This document shows, in pieces, positions 44,910-56,434 of a stretch of 60,966 nucleotides of DNA. The translations under genes were made by a program, and so were the position numbers. Position 1 is the first letter of the stretch, and every line of letters begins with the position of its first letter. The notes under the pieces were generated by a model that saw only the letters and a list, made by a program, of their open reading frames with translations, made no database searches and was not told where the DNA came from. Source of the stretch: Coleophoma eucalyptorum (taxonomy: Eukaryota; Ascomycota; Leotiomycetes; Helotiales; Dermateaceae); contig JALRME010000078.1 of assembly GCA_026120035.1 (NCBI GenBank), forward strand, positions 1 through 60,966, written 5' to 3'.

Positions 44910-47091
44910 ATGGAGAAACCAAGGAAAAGGTATACGAAAATTTCCCCCATTTTCTCACAATAGCAATACTAAATTAGCCAAATCTCGCAGGATCAATACC
45001 ATCGTCTGGCACTTGATCTATGGACTTGGTCTGCTTATTGTTTTTTTGGCCTCGATCGGCTTCTGGGCTGCGAGTGCATATAAGACCATACTCTTCAATC
45101 TGAGCGTTGGTCACTGGCTCCGGACCAACTCCAAGGTGGCCACGATCATCTGGACAAGTCTGGGAACGGTGCTATCAGTTATCACGCTATATTTTCTGAA
45201 TAGCCTGCTGTTTCTGATGATCAAACAGAAGATCAGTAACCAAGGCGCTACTCTGTCAAGAATTGAAGGTCTGTTCCTTCTCTTTTTCGAGCACCTGATG
45301 AGAAATATTGAATTCTGTGGACAGTCTGGACTAAGTTGTCCAACCGGACATTCCTCTTCGATGGCCAGCGTCGTCAGTTATCAGCTTTTACAATCATCGT
45401 CTGGATTGCGGCGATGGCCCTCACCACTGGATTCGCCACATTACTCGCGCCAGCAGATATATTGGTCAATGAGAAAGTGTACGGTACCGAGGTTGACTTT
45501 ACTTCGTCGGAGTTTTGGAAATGGGTACAGTTTTTGACAGCCAAATCGAAATAGGACTTACTTACTAAGTCTGTAGTATAACACCCGAGATAGTAACGGC
45601 AGGCCAGTCAGAACCATTGCCGGATGTACGTGGTACGAGTACCAGTCTCCTAACGGCGCTAAGGTTGTGTTTCCCACCTGTCCGTTTGCGGAGGATCCCG
45701 TGTCCATGATATCTGCCGGCATATCCGCAGCACAGTCCGAACAGGGCATTCTGAATTCGACGATCGGCGTTATAGATAAAGTTTTTAATGGTAACTTATA
45801 TAATCCAATTGTGTGACTTTGATATTATTCTGATACTCTCCTATCAGGTTCTACCGGTGGTGTGCTGCCTCTGGGCTGGAGTGGCATCCAAGCTTTCAAT
45901 AACATACAGTTTGAAAGCTGGGACTACGGGACGTCCTTCCCAAGTTTCAACTACACGCTCATGCAGCAGGGCCTCAGTGCTGTGGTATCCTGTACGAAGA
46001 CTACCAATAGTCCAATTATCAAAGAAAACGTCGAACACTTCAATGTAACCAATTCAGGAAGTGGAAAGATGTTGGTTCAGAGATTTTTACTTGACTCGGA
46101 ACACCCGCAGTAAGTCGTTCGACCTAATTTATTTTCAATAATGACTGATCTTCTTTAGGTGTGTGTTTTCAGATACTGTTGCCACATCTTCATACTCATC
46201 AGTGGCATGTTTTGCTTGCCAGCCAGATGAGCAGGTCAAGGATTATATCCTCTACTTCCGACCATTTGGTGGCTACGCCTCTAAGAATCAGATAGTCCAA
46301 GCCCAAGCATTCCCCAACCTGACTTGTACATTAAGTCCTCGTATTACCCGTGCGCAGGTCACATACACTTCCAAGTCAGGGCTCTTTAATCAAGAGATCG
46401 TTAGCGTCGATGAGCGGAGTCAACTGGTCCCTAACGAGACATACACTGTGATCTCCGAAATCTTCTCCCAAGTCGTCTCCACATATGTAAGTCAAGCTGT
46501 AAATGTGTTTGTTTCAAGCAAGAAAAAATAAATAAACAAAAAATAAAAATCAGAAAAAATCAGCTAATCAAAATTCATGACAATCAGGGAAGCGTTCCAA
46601 TTGACTCCCTCCTTGCTCTGCACGCTGTGAACGACTCGGTCTCCTTCGCACGATCCCTCGAATCCGCCATCCGAGGTATTATCGAGTACGAAGGTACGAA
46701 TCTGCGCATGTACTACATTGCCAATGCAGCGCCGGGTCAGGCCCAAGTCACAGGGACCTACAGCGTATGGCGCGTAGGATACAACGGAGCCTGGTCATCG
46801 CTTGTCGTGTTACTACCACCGCTGCTACTCATTTTTGTGCTAGGTATCTCGTATATTAGTATCGGTGTACGAACAGGCCAGGTTCACGTAGATCCCTTCG
46901 ATCCAACTAATAGTACGTGCCTGATCGCTGCTGGAGCTGCGGGCGGTGCATCGCATAGACTCCCATTTGCGAAGAATGGAGATGCTGCAATGGATGATAA
47001 GTCGGTGTGGCGGGTACGGGTTAAGTTCGAGAGGGAGGATGGCTTAGTTCTTGCACAGAAAGAGCATAATAATTTACTATCATTATTATAA
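44910..47091 (+). CDS. Membrane protein of unknown function, seven exons, 601 residues
   Basis: Exons: 44910-44929, 44991-45268, 45325-45524, 45577-45790, 45848-46109, 46159-46486 and 46588-47091. All introns are GT-AG and frame is kept throughout. Helices occur near residues 12-32, 45-75 and 120-140. A large glycosylation-rich external region with several Cys follows, then a C-terminal helix (LVVLLPPLLLIFVLGISYIS) and a short cytoplasmic tail. This arrangement (N-terminal helices, large ectodomain, one late helix) is frequent in a fungal-specific family without known role. The last intact gene before the repeat-rich chromosome end. Confidence 0.78.
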
Positions 47092-47406
47092 ATTCCTTCC
47101 AAATCACTATTAAGATCGTTGATAATATTATATTACAACTTAGTCCGTAGTATACATATAACACAAGAATATCACACCCCCATTCCCAGGTGTCGCATTC
47201 ATGGCTCTGTGCTACCTCTTATGTGAGAGCCCTTTTAACTGCTAAAAGGAATCCGCGGGCCTCTCAGTGGTCCATCCTACCTTTGGTGGATCAATACTTG
47301 ACTCATAAAAGGTGATTCATAAAAGGGGTTTGGTAAGATCCGAAAGTAAGTTAGTTTCCTTTATCTAAATAATACTCTTAGTATCTCCTATTGTTTCCTT
47401 GATCAA
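47092..47406. other. Spacer at the boundary to repeat-rich DNA
   Basis: No gene recognised; marks the change from intact genes to RIP-eroded sequence. Confidence 0.4.
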
Positions 47407-47763
47407 ATGGACCTGATCTATAGCTTGGAGCACCAAGTATTAATATGTAAGTACTACGAGACCTATATTGGGCCTAGTCACGAGAGTATTAAGCTATATC
47501 TACGAAGGAAGCCGTATTGCCTTATATGGCAAACACTTAAGAGCTATATGATATATACTAATTCGTTGGTTCTACAACCACTTAAAGACCTTAGAAATAA
47601 AAGGCCTATAAATAGAAGTCTATCAATAGAGTACCTCAAAATTTAGGCTGGTTATCAGTATCTGCTATACAAGTTAGGGGAATTCTGTCTCTTTCTTTTA
47701 CCATTTTCTATATAGAAGCTTTTAACATCTAAGAACCTTAGTACTTGAAACTATATAGCGATA
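47407..47763 (+). pseudogene. Zinc-finger-like (DUF3505-type) fragment, RIP-eroded
   Basis: The frame from 47407 reads EHQVLICKYYETYIGPSHES then IKLYLRRKPYCL. This resembles the finger at the N-terminus of telomere-linked helicases and related repeat-borne proteins, with Cys and His positions changed to Tyr (TGT to TAT, CAC to TAC). It stops at 47644-47646 but the frame continues afterwards. It lies next to another relic and 2 kb before the helicase, so it may be a piece of a second copy. Confidence 0.45.
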
Positions 47764-49161
47764 ATGTCTTCTGAACTAGCACCCAAGCGAGGGCGAAGGC
47801 CCGAGTACCAGTCTAGCGACGAGCGACGTCAAATAGGACGAGATAAAGAACGAGAGAGATATTGGTAGAGACAGAATCGGTCTCAGGCTGCAGCTGTAGT
47901 GCCTTATACGCACTCTTTACGAGCTGTATCAAACGAGGGCCAGTTTATGCTTGATTAGAACACCAATGCTCAACTACAAGCAAACCACGAGGCCTTCCCC
48001 CTCCAATTAGATGACGAGCTTGGGGACCTTCTGCCACCACCAAGTCCATCCTTGGATCTGCTTCTATGGATATTTCTGAGCCGGACTCAAAAGAGGAAGA
48101 GCCTATCGCCGAAGCAGATCCTCTCCCTCCTACAGTTTCCAGAGAGGTATCTAGTATAGCACCAAGTGTGTCATCAAATACGGCAGCCGATGAGATAGCT
48201 GCTATTGAAGCTGTTGAGAATGAAAACCTCGCCACAACCAAGGTTCAGCAGCTTGGGCGACGTTTAGATGACCAGCTTGTTCAGTTCCATGGATGCTGTC
48301 AAGACTGCCATCATCAGAAACAGTAAGAGCATGCTAGCCAGTACAGCAGTCATCAAAATCTCCAGGCCCATCTTCTTCAAGCTGCCCAAGATGGCTGTCC
48401 AGATGTGCTAAGCAAGCTGAGCATTGCGCACCCTCGAGACCAGCTTGCTAGCACCATGACAACTGCGTAAAAGCGACAGGTCTATAGTGGAGTCCATCCA
48501 GAGCATCCTAACCAGCCTATGACACATATCTACGTATCTGAAGGAGAAGACCCGCCATGTGAGACTGCTCTCGTCACCTTTGATATCGATAGTATTATCA
48601 CCTTTGCTTCTAGCCTTAGGGTGGCAAAGAAAGGGCTTAGGTAGAATTTCCGACAAATACAGGGTTAAGACCTGCAATCCAGCCTTCACTTGGCTCCTCT
48701 CCGGGTTCAGTACTCTAATAAGTATGGCCACTTCCATATGGTGCGCAAACCTATCCATCATGTCCTATACTACACCCTTGTTCGACTGATTGGCTTGTAT
48801 GATGTATCTCTATACCTCCTATTTCCACGCCTCTATAGAGAGAATCAACAAAGCAGCTAACTACTTGATCGTGACTTTGAGTTGTGAACTAACTAGGTAA
48901 TCCTCCCTATCGTTTACCGGAGTTATAAGATCAGCTATACCTAGTATTATCCTTCTACCTATTAGTACGATAAGGCTAACTCTATAGCTCGGAGCATCGA
49001 AGGAAGAGCAACTAAGATAGTCCTATTCCCTCGCGAGTAAGCCTTTATGAATTTTCCCTAGCTAGAGCAACCCTATTTTATCTAGGAAGCTATCCTAGAA
49101 GCCGTCGAGCAACCTAGCCTATCCATTATTGTTGAACGAATCTTATATAAGATTCATTTAG
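47764..49161 (+). pseudogene. Relic of a repeat-borne protein of unknown class
   Basis: From an ATG at 47764 the frame begins with basic, Arg-rich sequence (KRGRRPEYQ, ERRQIGRDKERERYW). It shifts frame near 48050 and continues for about 370 codons to 49160, interrupted by TAG/TAA stops. Recognisable stretches are GCCQDCHHQKQ, FDIDSIITFASSLRVAKKGL, HLAPLRVQYSNKYGHFHMV and VSLYLLFPRLYRENQQSS. I associate this with a protein present in many copies in ascomycete genomes, probably a transposon product, but cannot name it. Stops are of the CAA/CAG/TGG-derived kind. It ends exactly where an LTR scrap begins. Confidence 0.5.
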
Positions 49162-49236
49162 TGTAAAGACATAGGTTTGATCAATAGTAGGATAGAGGTG
49201 TTTGGGAGCACAATAACCTATCCATTATTGTTGAAC
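49118..49236 (+). repeat. 20-bp direct repeats flanking a palindrome and LTR scrap
   Basis: CCTATCCATTATTGTTGAAC occurs at 49118-49137 and again at 49217-49236. Between them lie a perfect 18-bp palindrome, GAATCTTATATAAGATTC (49138-49155), and the LTR scrap. The second copy overlaps the LTR end by the bases CCT. Confidence 0.9.
49162..49219. mobile_element. 58-bp scrap of the Gypsy LTR
   Basis: The sequence from TGTAAAGACATAGG to AATAACCT matches the first 58 bp of the LTRs at 51062 and 58011, with two differences at most. It stops abruptly and is not a full solo LTR. Confidence 0.85.
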
Positions 49237-49711
49237 CATTATGGGGTCAAATTGATTTAACCACCATATAAAATTCGCCCTACTTTATAGGCGAGATAGT
49301 CAAATTGATTTAGTCAAATTGATTTATTAGGGTTATAGCTTAATAGGCCCGAGAGAAGCCCAAATTTGACGTCAAGATAAGTAAGTATTTAACGACAAAC
49401 CCCTAACTAATTATAAGACTAGAAACCTAATATTCATTAGTTATTTCGGTTTTTGTATCGTCGTCGAAGTTTTGATAGAGTAAATAGGAGTGTATAGACC
49501 AGGTAAGCTAAATTCGACGTCGAAGCATAAGGTAAGCATAAAAGTATAAGGGTATATATAAAGGTGGATGGGTTATGAACCTAGGAAAAAGCAAGGGAAG
49601 CACCGGGATTTAGAACGTATTACGTAGAAAGACGCGTAAAGAGGTTTATATATAAGGTAAAGAGTAAATAGTTAGAGGGTAATCAATTAAGTAACCCTAT
49701 TCAAATCCAAA
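49237..49711. other. Repeat spacer upstream of the helicase frame
   Basis: GTCAAATTGATTTA-type repeats occur three times between 49247 and 49326. TpA-rich, no gene recognised; may include the missing 5' part of the helicase. Confidence 0.4.
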
Positions 49712-51056
49712 ATGTATCTATTTGTGTATTTACCCGAGTATAGGTTAATCGTTTGTTTAGAATGTAAGTACGTCGTATTACCTAGTTATATTAATACCTA
49801 TTTAAAGGACATTAATATATATAAGACTACTAAGGAAGTCCGAGAACGGATTGATCAAGAAGTATAGTATATTCGTGGATTGAAAAGAGAGAGAGTATAG
49901 TTAAATAGGTTAGTTTTCCTATCCCTATCTAACCCATCCATCCAAGTATTACAAGAGCCTAGAACGGACGGAATAAAATATTAAGAATATAATAGTTAAG
50001 GGTTACTATATTAATATATCGTATGTTAATTAGCTAATATCTAGAAACATTACTAGGAAGAGTATATATAGGTCAATAGTCGAAAGAAGGGTAGATAGAT
50101 CAAAAGGAAAGAGTTAGTAGTCCTATAGAGAACCGAAGTCTATTGCTAGTATTTTTTCGTTCGTAGGCCTAAAGTATAGTATTTTGAGGTAAGTAGTCGA
50201 GCCAATCCCCGAGTAGGAATTATACCATCCGGAGATAGTAGATTTATAGTAGCAAAGTAAGAATTATTAGTAGCGTTAAAGAAGGCCGAAGACGAAGAGC
50301 GAAAGTAGATCTTAGAACCCAACGAAAGTCGTAAGCCAAATCTATAGTTACGCTAGGTTGGGTAGGCATCCTACTTAATAGGGTTAGATCGCGACGAGGT
50401 AAGGGAGTTAGTTAAGCTAGTTAAGGAGGATAGGCTAGAATTATAGGTATTATATAAAGTATTTGATTGGATGATTTAAGACGTATAATTCAATACAGTC
50501 AAGGAGGTAATTAGAATCTATACATTGTTTGAGGCCAATAAGAAAGAGATAGACTAGAAGCCGAATATACTATTTGATAGTTGGATGAGTATAACTACGA
50601 TAAAAAGATATACCGAGGTTTGGAAGATATTATTATATTATATATTCCGAGCCAAGGATAACGACGAGGATAAAAGGCTACTATACCGGTTAATAGAGAA
50701 TCAATAGGACCAACTAGAGGTATTACAAGATAAGATTTTAGAGTTTCGGAGGTAGAAGGAGTAGTAGCCTATAAGAGAAGACCCCAAAGACGAGGGAGAG
50801 TTAGATAAGGAGATTGAGTGGATGAAATAGATTTAACGATAGGTTTTATAGTTTTGTATCACTTTGTTGAACTAGCTATTATAAGACTACAAGTATAAGA
50901 GTACTATTATTAGTGGATTAGTAGTTTTAGGGATATAGGAGGATAAAGGGTGATTAGATATCGAGGATTATACGTCGAAATATTCGGTCGTAATTAAGTT
51001 GGCCTAATTGATAGTATTACAAGAGGTATATAAGAGACGGTAGGCTGAAATCATTA

Positions 51057-51061
51057 GATAT
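51057..51061 (+). repeat. Left target-site duplication GATAT
   Basis: GATAT immediately before the left LTR, identical to 58307-58311 after the right LTR. Five bp is the usual size for Ty3/Gypsy. Confidence 0.9.
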
Positions 51062-51357
51062 TGTAAAGACATAGGTTTGATCAATAGTAGGATAGAGGTG
51101 TTTGGGAGTATAATAACCTTATATTGACTATATCCTATAGGTCTCGTACGAAGGACACAAAAAAGATAAGAAAAGAAGAAGAGAAAGAAACCAAATTCTA
51201 TGATATATCCCTCTTATATGCTTACTGGGTCCGAAACCCCTCCGACTCTACTCATACTCGCTTACGTATACTGTCTTGGGTCATATAATATGTGTTTGAT
51301 CATATGATATATATCTGGATTCCTAATTGTCTATTCTGAGTATGTTAGGTTCTTACA
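51062..51357 (-). repeat. 3' LTR (left)
   Basis: 296 bp, begins TGTAAAG and ends TTCTTACA on the plus strand. It differs from the right LTR at 12 positions, all transitions in CpA/TpG context; nine of the twelve derived (T or A) states are in this copy. Confidence 0.95.
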
Positions 51358-51360
51358 TTA

Positions 51361-51373
51361 CCCTCCTCCTTTT
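51361..51373 (-). other. Polypurine tract for plus-strand priming
   Basis: On the minus strand AAAAGGAGGAGGG lies three bases inside the 3' LTR, where the polypurine tract of an LTR element must be. Confidence 0.75.
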
Positions 51374-51729
51374 GTGACTGTTTGTCCTCAAACAGTATCG
51401 AGGGCGATACGGTAGGTTTTCGGGGTGGAACAAAGAAAATCCTACCTAGTATTGTTGATTTCTATTGACACAAAGGATAATACTAAGGATCTTAGTATTG
51501 TCGATTTTGAACAATAGCAGTAGGTAGATATAAGCCAAGAAATTTCCTCCTGGCTTTCTCTCTTTCTTTCTTTCTTTGGCTTCCTGAAAAATCATAAATC
51601 GTACGTATGCCTCTAGACTTGTTGTTTGGATACTGACTTATGTAGACAATCAATCAATCAATCAACGTAGGTTTATGGTCGGAGGGGTTTCGTAGGGGTT
51701 TCGGTCTCGCTAACCATAAGTATAGCACT

Positions 51730-52431
51730 ATGCCTGTCCCTGTTCCCGCTGGTGCCCTCCCGGGTGCTCACCGAGTCTGTTGCGTGCGGTACCTGCGCCG
51801 TATGAAGGTCTATAGGGACTATGATTGTGATTTCTCAAAGAAATCATCTAAGAAGTGTGCCTATTGTATACAGTAGAACGCGGCGTATGTTCCGGTAAGT
51901 TCCTTATAGTTTCCTACTCCGAAACCCCTCCGACTTAGCTTATACTCTATAGCTGCCCTAGTTCGTGAAGGAGGAGTTCGCGGCTCTTCGGGTGTATAGG
52001 GAGGAAGGAGAGGTCCGGGCTGCCGCGGTAGCGCTAGATGAAGTCCTATTGGTAGCCGATACAGAGGCTCCAAAGGACCTTGCCTCCTACCAGATGGCTC
52101 TTCTGGAGGAGACTCGGTTCCTACGGGCCGAAACTCGACGCCTTTGGGAGCAAGAGGAGGAGTTCCAAGGGGAGACTCGTGCCTTTATAGCAGAGGCTCG
52201 CGCCTAGATAGAGGTAAGTTCTGATTCAGATCCGAAAGCCCTCCGAATCAGTTCTGACATCCATAGGGGGTAATGGTGGAGAGGGGTGCGGCTGCCAAGA
52301 AGGCGCCCACCAAAAAGGGTGGAAAGAGGAAGCGGGAGGAGGTCGAGGGGGATTCGGCTTTGGGGGGCACTACCACTACCACTGGCTTTGGTCCCGAGGG
52401 CGGGGAGGAAGAGGAGGAAACTAGGGAGTAG
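51730..52431 (+). pseudogene. Intron-containing accessory ORF opposite to gag-pol
   Basis: Plus-strand gene inside the Gypsy element, between the chromodomain and the 3' LTR. Exons 51730-51894, 51962-52213 and 52267-52431 are joined by two phase-0 GTAAGT...TAG introns of 67 and 53 nt, giving one frame of about 193 codons. Exon 1 has a Cys cluster (CCVRYLRRMKVY ... CDF ... KKCAYC) like a small zinc domain, with one Cys probably changed to Tyr. Exon 2 is helical and Glu-rich (coiled-coil-like). Exon 3 holds a nuclear-signal-like GGKRKREE and an acidic tail. Two TAG stops (51874-51876 and 52205-52207) are RIP-type. It is GC-richer than its surroundings. Similar antisense Cys-rich ORFs may exist in other fungal Gypsy elements; function unknown. 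Confidence 0.6.
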
Positions 52432-52711
52432 GCCCTGTTTCGGAAGGGAATCTTCTCTGTTCTCTTCGTGGTATTGACTTCGATTGGGCCCTAGTACGGT
52501 AGTAGCCCTCTGTTGGTGAATCTAACTAGGTGTTCCAAAAGGGTTGATATTACAAGAGAATAGGTAGATACGCCTTAAATCAGAGGGTAGTTTAGAATGA
52601 AATATAACCCTCTTTTCTTCTGATTTTAAGCCACCGCTATTACTGCTTGACTAAGTGATTCTTGACTGGGTGATTATCTACCAAGTGATTATAATTCTTA
52701 ATTCCCTTTTC

Positions 52712-55700
52712 CTAGGCATTCAACCAGTCGGATAGGTTTCGGGGGGGTCCCGGCTTCGTAGGATATAGCTGATGGAATTCCTATAATTTCCTAAGGGCTC
52801 CTATGAAGTTAGATGCTAGGTACTAGGTTGGATCCAAATCGTGGCCGACCCAGCTGACTTGATATTTCAAGGAGTTCCTAACCAATTTGATAGCTAGTAT
52901 CTCTTGGACTTCCTATTCTTCTTGGCCTAAAATAACCTCTGGATCTAGGGTAGGCTTTTCTTAACCTAGCAGAGGGTTATTTGGGTACTTAGAAAGTACG
53001 TCTAAGGAGAATATATCGTGGATCCTAGATCCAACTAGTAATTCCAATCTATAGGTATAGCCAACTTTTTCTAATATTCGGTAAGGTCCCTTCTATTGGT
53101 CGGATAGCTTTCGACTAGGTTTCGGGTTCTTTAGATTTTTGGCTGAAAGATATACTAAATCGTTTACCTAGAGATCAACTGCTCGTCTATATCGATTTAC
53201 GGAGTCTATCATTCGGTTCTAAGCTACCTATATATTCTCTTCTGCTTGTTTCTATCTATTATACATTCGAGAGGCTATCTGAACTACTCTTTCGTAATTA
53301 AGCTTTTCTAGGGTATTGGTTGGTTTGGGCGTATCCCAATCCTAACTTGTTCTCGGATCTAGTCCGAACTTAAGCCGATACGGAGCTATACCTATAGATG
53401 AATGAGGTAGAGTCATTTGGGCTCTATCTATTATAGGTATTAATTTACTCTAGTTATCCTGATAGTAATTCACGAAAGGCCTGAGTCTTTGATCGATATA
53501 TCGATTCATGATCTTAGTTTGCCTATTAGTTTGCTTATGGTAGGCTGTAGAGAGCTTGATCTTGGTTCTAATGATCCTATAGAACTCTCTCTAGAAGGAG
53601 GATATAAATTGAGGTCCTCTATCGGATACAATACTTTCCGGGGTGTGTCCGAATCTATAGATCCATTTTATGAATAGCTCTGCTATACCCTGTGCGTCAA
53701 TGGTTTTATGGCAAGGTATAGTTACTGAATCCTTTCCGAGTCGATCTATGAACACTAGAATGGAGTCGAATCCATGCTTGTCAGGTGGGAATTCTTTGAA
53801 ATCCATATATAGGTGTTGTATAGGGTAATCAGGTATAGGTAATAGGTGTAGCATACCTTGCTGTTTGCTAGTATTGACATACGCAGCCTTGTATTCCTTA
53901 TAATTGCTTATATACCGTTTATAGTCCGAACTTATTCCGACCTAGTAATACTTCGGTGCTAGCAATTGGTAGGTTTTCATACCACCTAGATGTGCACTAG
54001 AAATTTGTCCATGAGCTTCTTGTATAAGCCTAGTGCACAACTGGGTGTTCCGAATCACATATAGCCTCTCTTGGTATAATAACAAGTTATCCTAGATAGT
54101 ATATCCACTTGGTAACCTATCTCGTAGGTCGTGGAAGGATTTGCGATTCGTTTCCCGTAATTCCTGGACAAGTTCCTCGGAATTAAGTAGTATATCCCGA
54201 TTCTGATCCGAATACACTCCGACTCGGCTCTGAACTGACATAAGCTCGGGTCGCCACTTCTTGAAGGATTCCACGATAGCAAATAGTTCTTTATCATGGA
54301 TTTCCTAATTGACTTCGGATCCAACTAGCATATAGGAGGTAAATCCTATAGGGTACTAGTTCTTATCTGTATGTTCTTGAGAAAGTACTCCTGTAATCAC
54401 ACCATCTGAGGCATCTGTTTCTAGCTTCGTAGGGAGTTCGGGATCGAAGTGGTAGGTTCCTTGTACCGTGAGCAACTGATGCTAGAGTTCTTTAAAAGTA
54501 TCATCACATTCTTTGGACCATATAAAAGGTTCTAAAGGCCTTGTGATATTACTTATAGGCTTTGCAATCTTCCTAAAGTCCCTAATAAATTGTCGATAGA
54601 ATCTATAGAATCCTAGAAAGGATTTGGTACCTATAATTATAGTAGGTACCTTCTAATTCTTAATAGGTTCCACTTTATTAGGATCGATCTCGATACCCCT
54701 CGTAGTCAGAATATAACCAAGGTACTTAGTTCGAGTTACGTGGAATTCGCTCTTCTTGATATTAGCTTGTAGTTCAGCCTCTCGAAGCCTTCCTAATACT
54801 AATTTGATATGGTTCTAGTGATCCTCTATATTCTCTAAATAGATAAGGATATCATCTAGGTAGGTAGTACAAAAGTCATCTAGGTAATCCATTAGGATAT
54901 TATTTATATACCTTTGGTAGGTGGTAGGGCTATTGTATAATCCAAAGGGTAGGACCTTATATTTGTATAGTCTATAGCGAGTACGGAAGCTAGTATAATC
55001 CTTCGACTCGGGGTCCATTCGGATCCTATGAAATGCCTAGCGAATATCCAACTTGGTAAACACCTTAGCCTTTGATACTCTTGTCAAAAGCTTATCTATT
55101 CGTGGAATAGGGTAAGGATTATTCCTGGTTAAGGAGTTTAGCTTTCTATAGTCAATATAGAATCGTAGGGTACCATCTGCTTTCTTAACAAATAGTACTA
55201 GTGAGGCAAAAGGGTTATTACTATTGGTAATAAAGCCTTTTTCCAAATTGTCTATTAGGTATTCCTTCGTAGCCTAAAGCTCTTCGGAGGACTATCGGTA
55301 TAGAGGTGAGAATGCATTAGGAAGTGGTGCTTCCAAATGGATTTTGTGATCGTACAACCGATATAGTAGTAGGATATTTGAAGTAGTTTTTGAAAACACA
55401 TCCTAAAAAGTATTATAGTCGGAGGGTAATCGGTTCTGGATCAATTGTAGGGTATCGATATTATCTAGGGGGTTTCTAACTATCTCTTCTCTGATACGGT
55501 CGATTTTATAGAGGCTAGTTTAAAAGAACTTATTCTCCTTTCTCTTCATCTGATAATGGAATGTATTTGTACTAATTTTATAGATAAAATTCGACTTAGT
55601 TGTCGCTTGACCTCTTTATCGCTTAGGAATAGTCTTTTTGCCTAGTTGGCGACTCCTATCCGTACCGGATGGGTTTCGTAGTACTTTCGGGATTCGTAGA

Positions 55701-56400
55701 ATTCTAGGAGTACTAGGCTGAATTCTCGTAACTATAGTTCTTTGGCGTTGAATATTGCGTTCCAACTAATGGTCCCTTCGATTTGTATCAGCTTGGATAT
55801 CTAGGTGCTTGATAAGGTATTACTAGTAGGGTAGCAATAGCTCCTTATCCTATCTAGGAGTTAGTGGATATTATAAAGGCCAAATAAACCGACTATACAC
55901 CGGATCTACTCTAAGTCTGAATCGCTTTATCCACTTGTTCCTAACTATAACATCCTAGTTCCCTAGGTTAAGAATAACAAAAGGGTAGTTATATATACGT
56001 TGGCCCTTAATAGTAAAATGCAATCGAATATAATAAGAAGCCCTACTCTAGATCTCTCCTTTATATCCTCGTATAGCTATAGAATAAGGTAATTTCTATA
56101 TCTTGACTCCTAAGGCCTTACTTAAACGCCTAGCAAAAGTGTAATTAATAAATAAGTAACTATTTGCTCTAGTGTCTATTAAGGAATTCGTAACTATTCC
56201 GAATCCATTCATACTTAGAGTACTAGAGATTAGGAAGGGCTCGCTACCTAATAGTGACTTTAAATCCAACTTTGATAGATTATATCTTCTTAAACCTAGG
56301 AAGGAGTCTTTTCCTAGGCTTCTTTGTTTTCCATCCGATTCGGTTCCGATTCCTCTCCGATATCACCATTAGATTCCAACTGTTCCAATTCTTCTTCCGC
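52712..56400 (-). pseudogene. Gypsy pol: protease, RT, RNase H, integrase, chromodomain
   Basis: Minus-strand polyprotein. The protease active site (about 56160-56195) reads LIDTRANS where DTGA is expected (G-to-A). Reverse transcriptase shows LFVKKADGTLRFYIDYRKLN (about 55180), KVLPFGLYNSP and the YLDD box (about 54843-54865). RNase H contains ETDASD and EIHDKELFAIVESFKKWRPE (about 54240-54430). Integrase has HLYMDFKEFP and IVSDRGPQFISSF (about 53590-53810). The C-terminal chromodomain (about 52760-52915) reads EVQEILAIKLVRNSLKYQVS then WVGHDLDPT. Many TAG codons interrupt the frame at Trp/Gln positions, as from RIP. Full-length order shows a once-autonomous element. Confidence 0.92.
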
Positions 56401-56434
56401 TTTATTAGGATCTAATTCCTTTATGGTAGGCTTA

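Noticed and set aside
51550..51575. CTTT microsatellite in the Gypsy element
   Set aside because: Short simple repeat without evident role.
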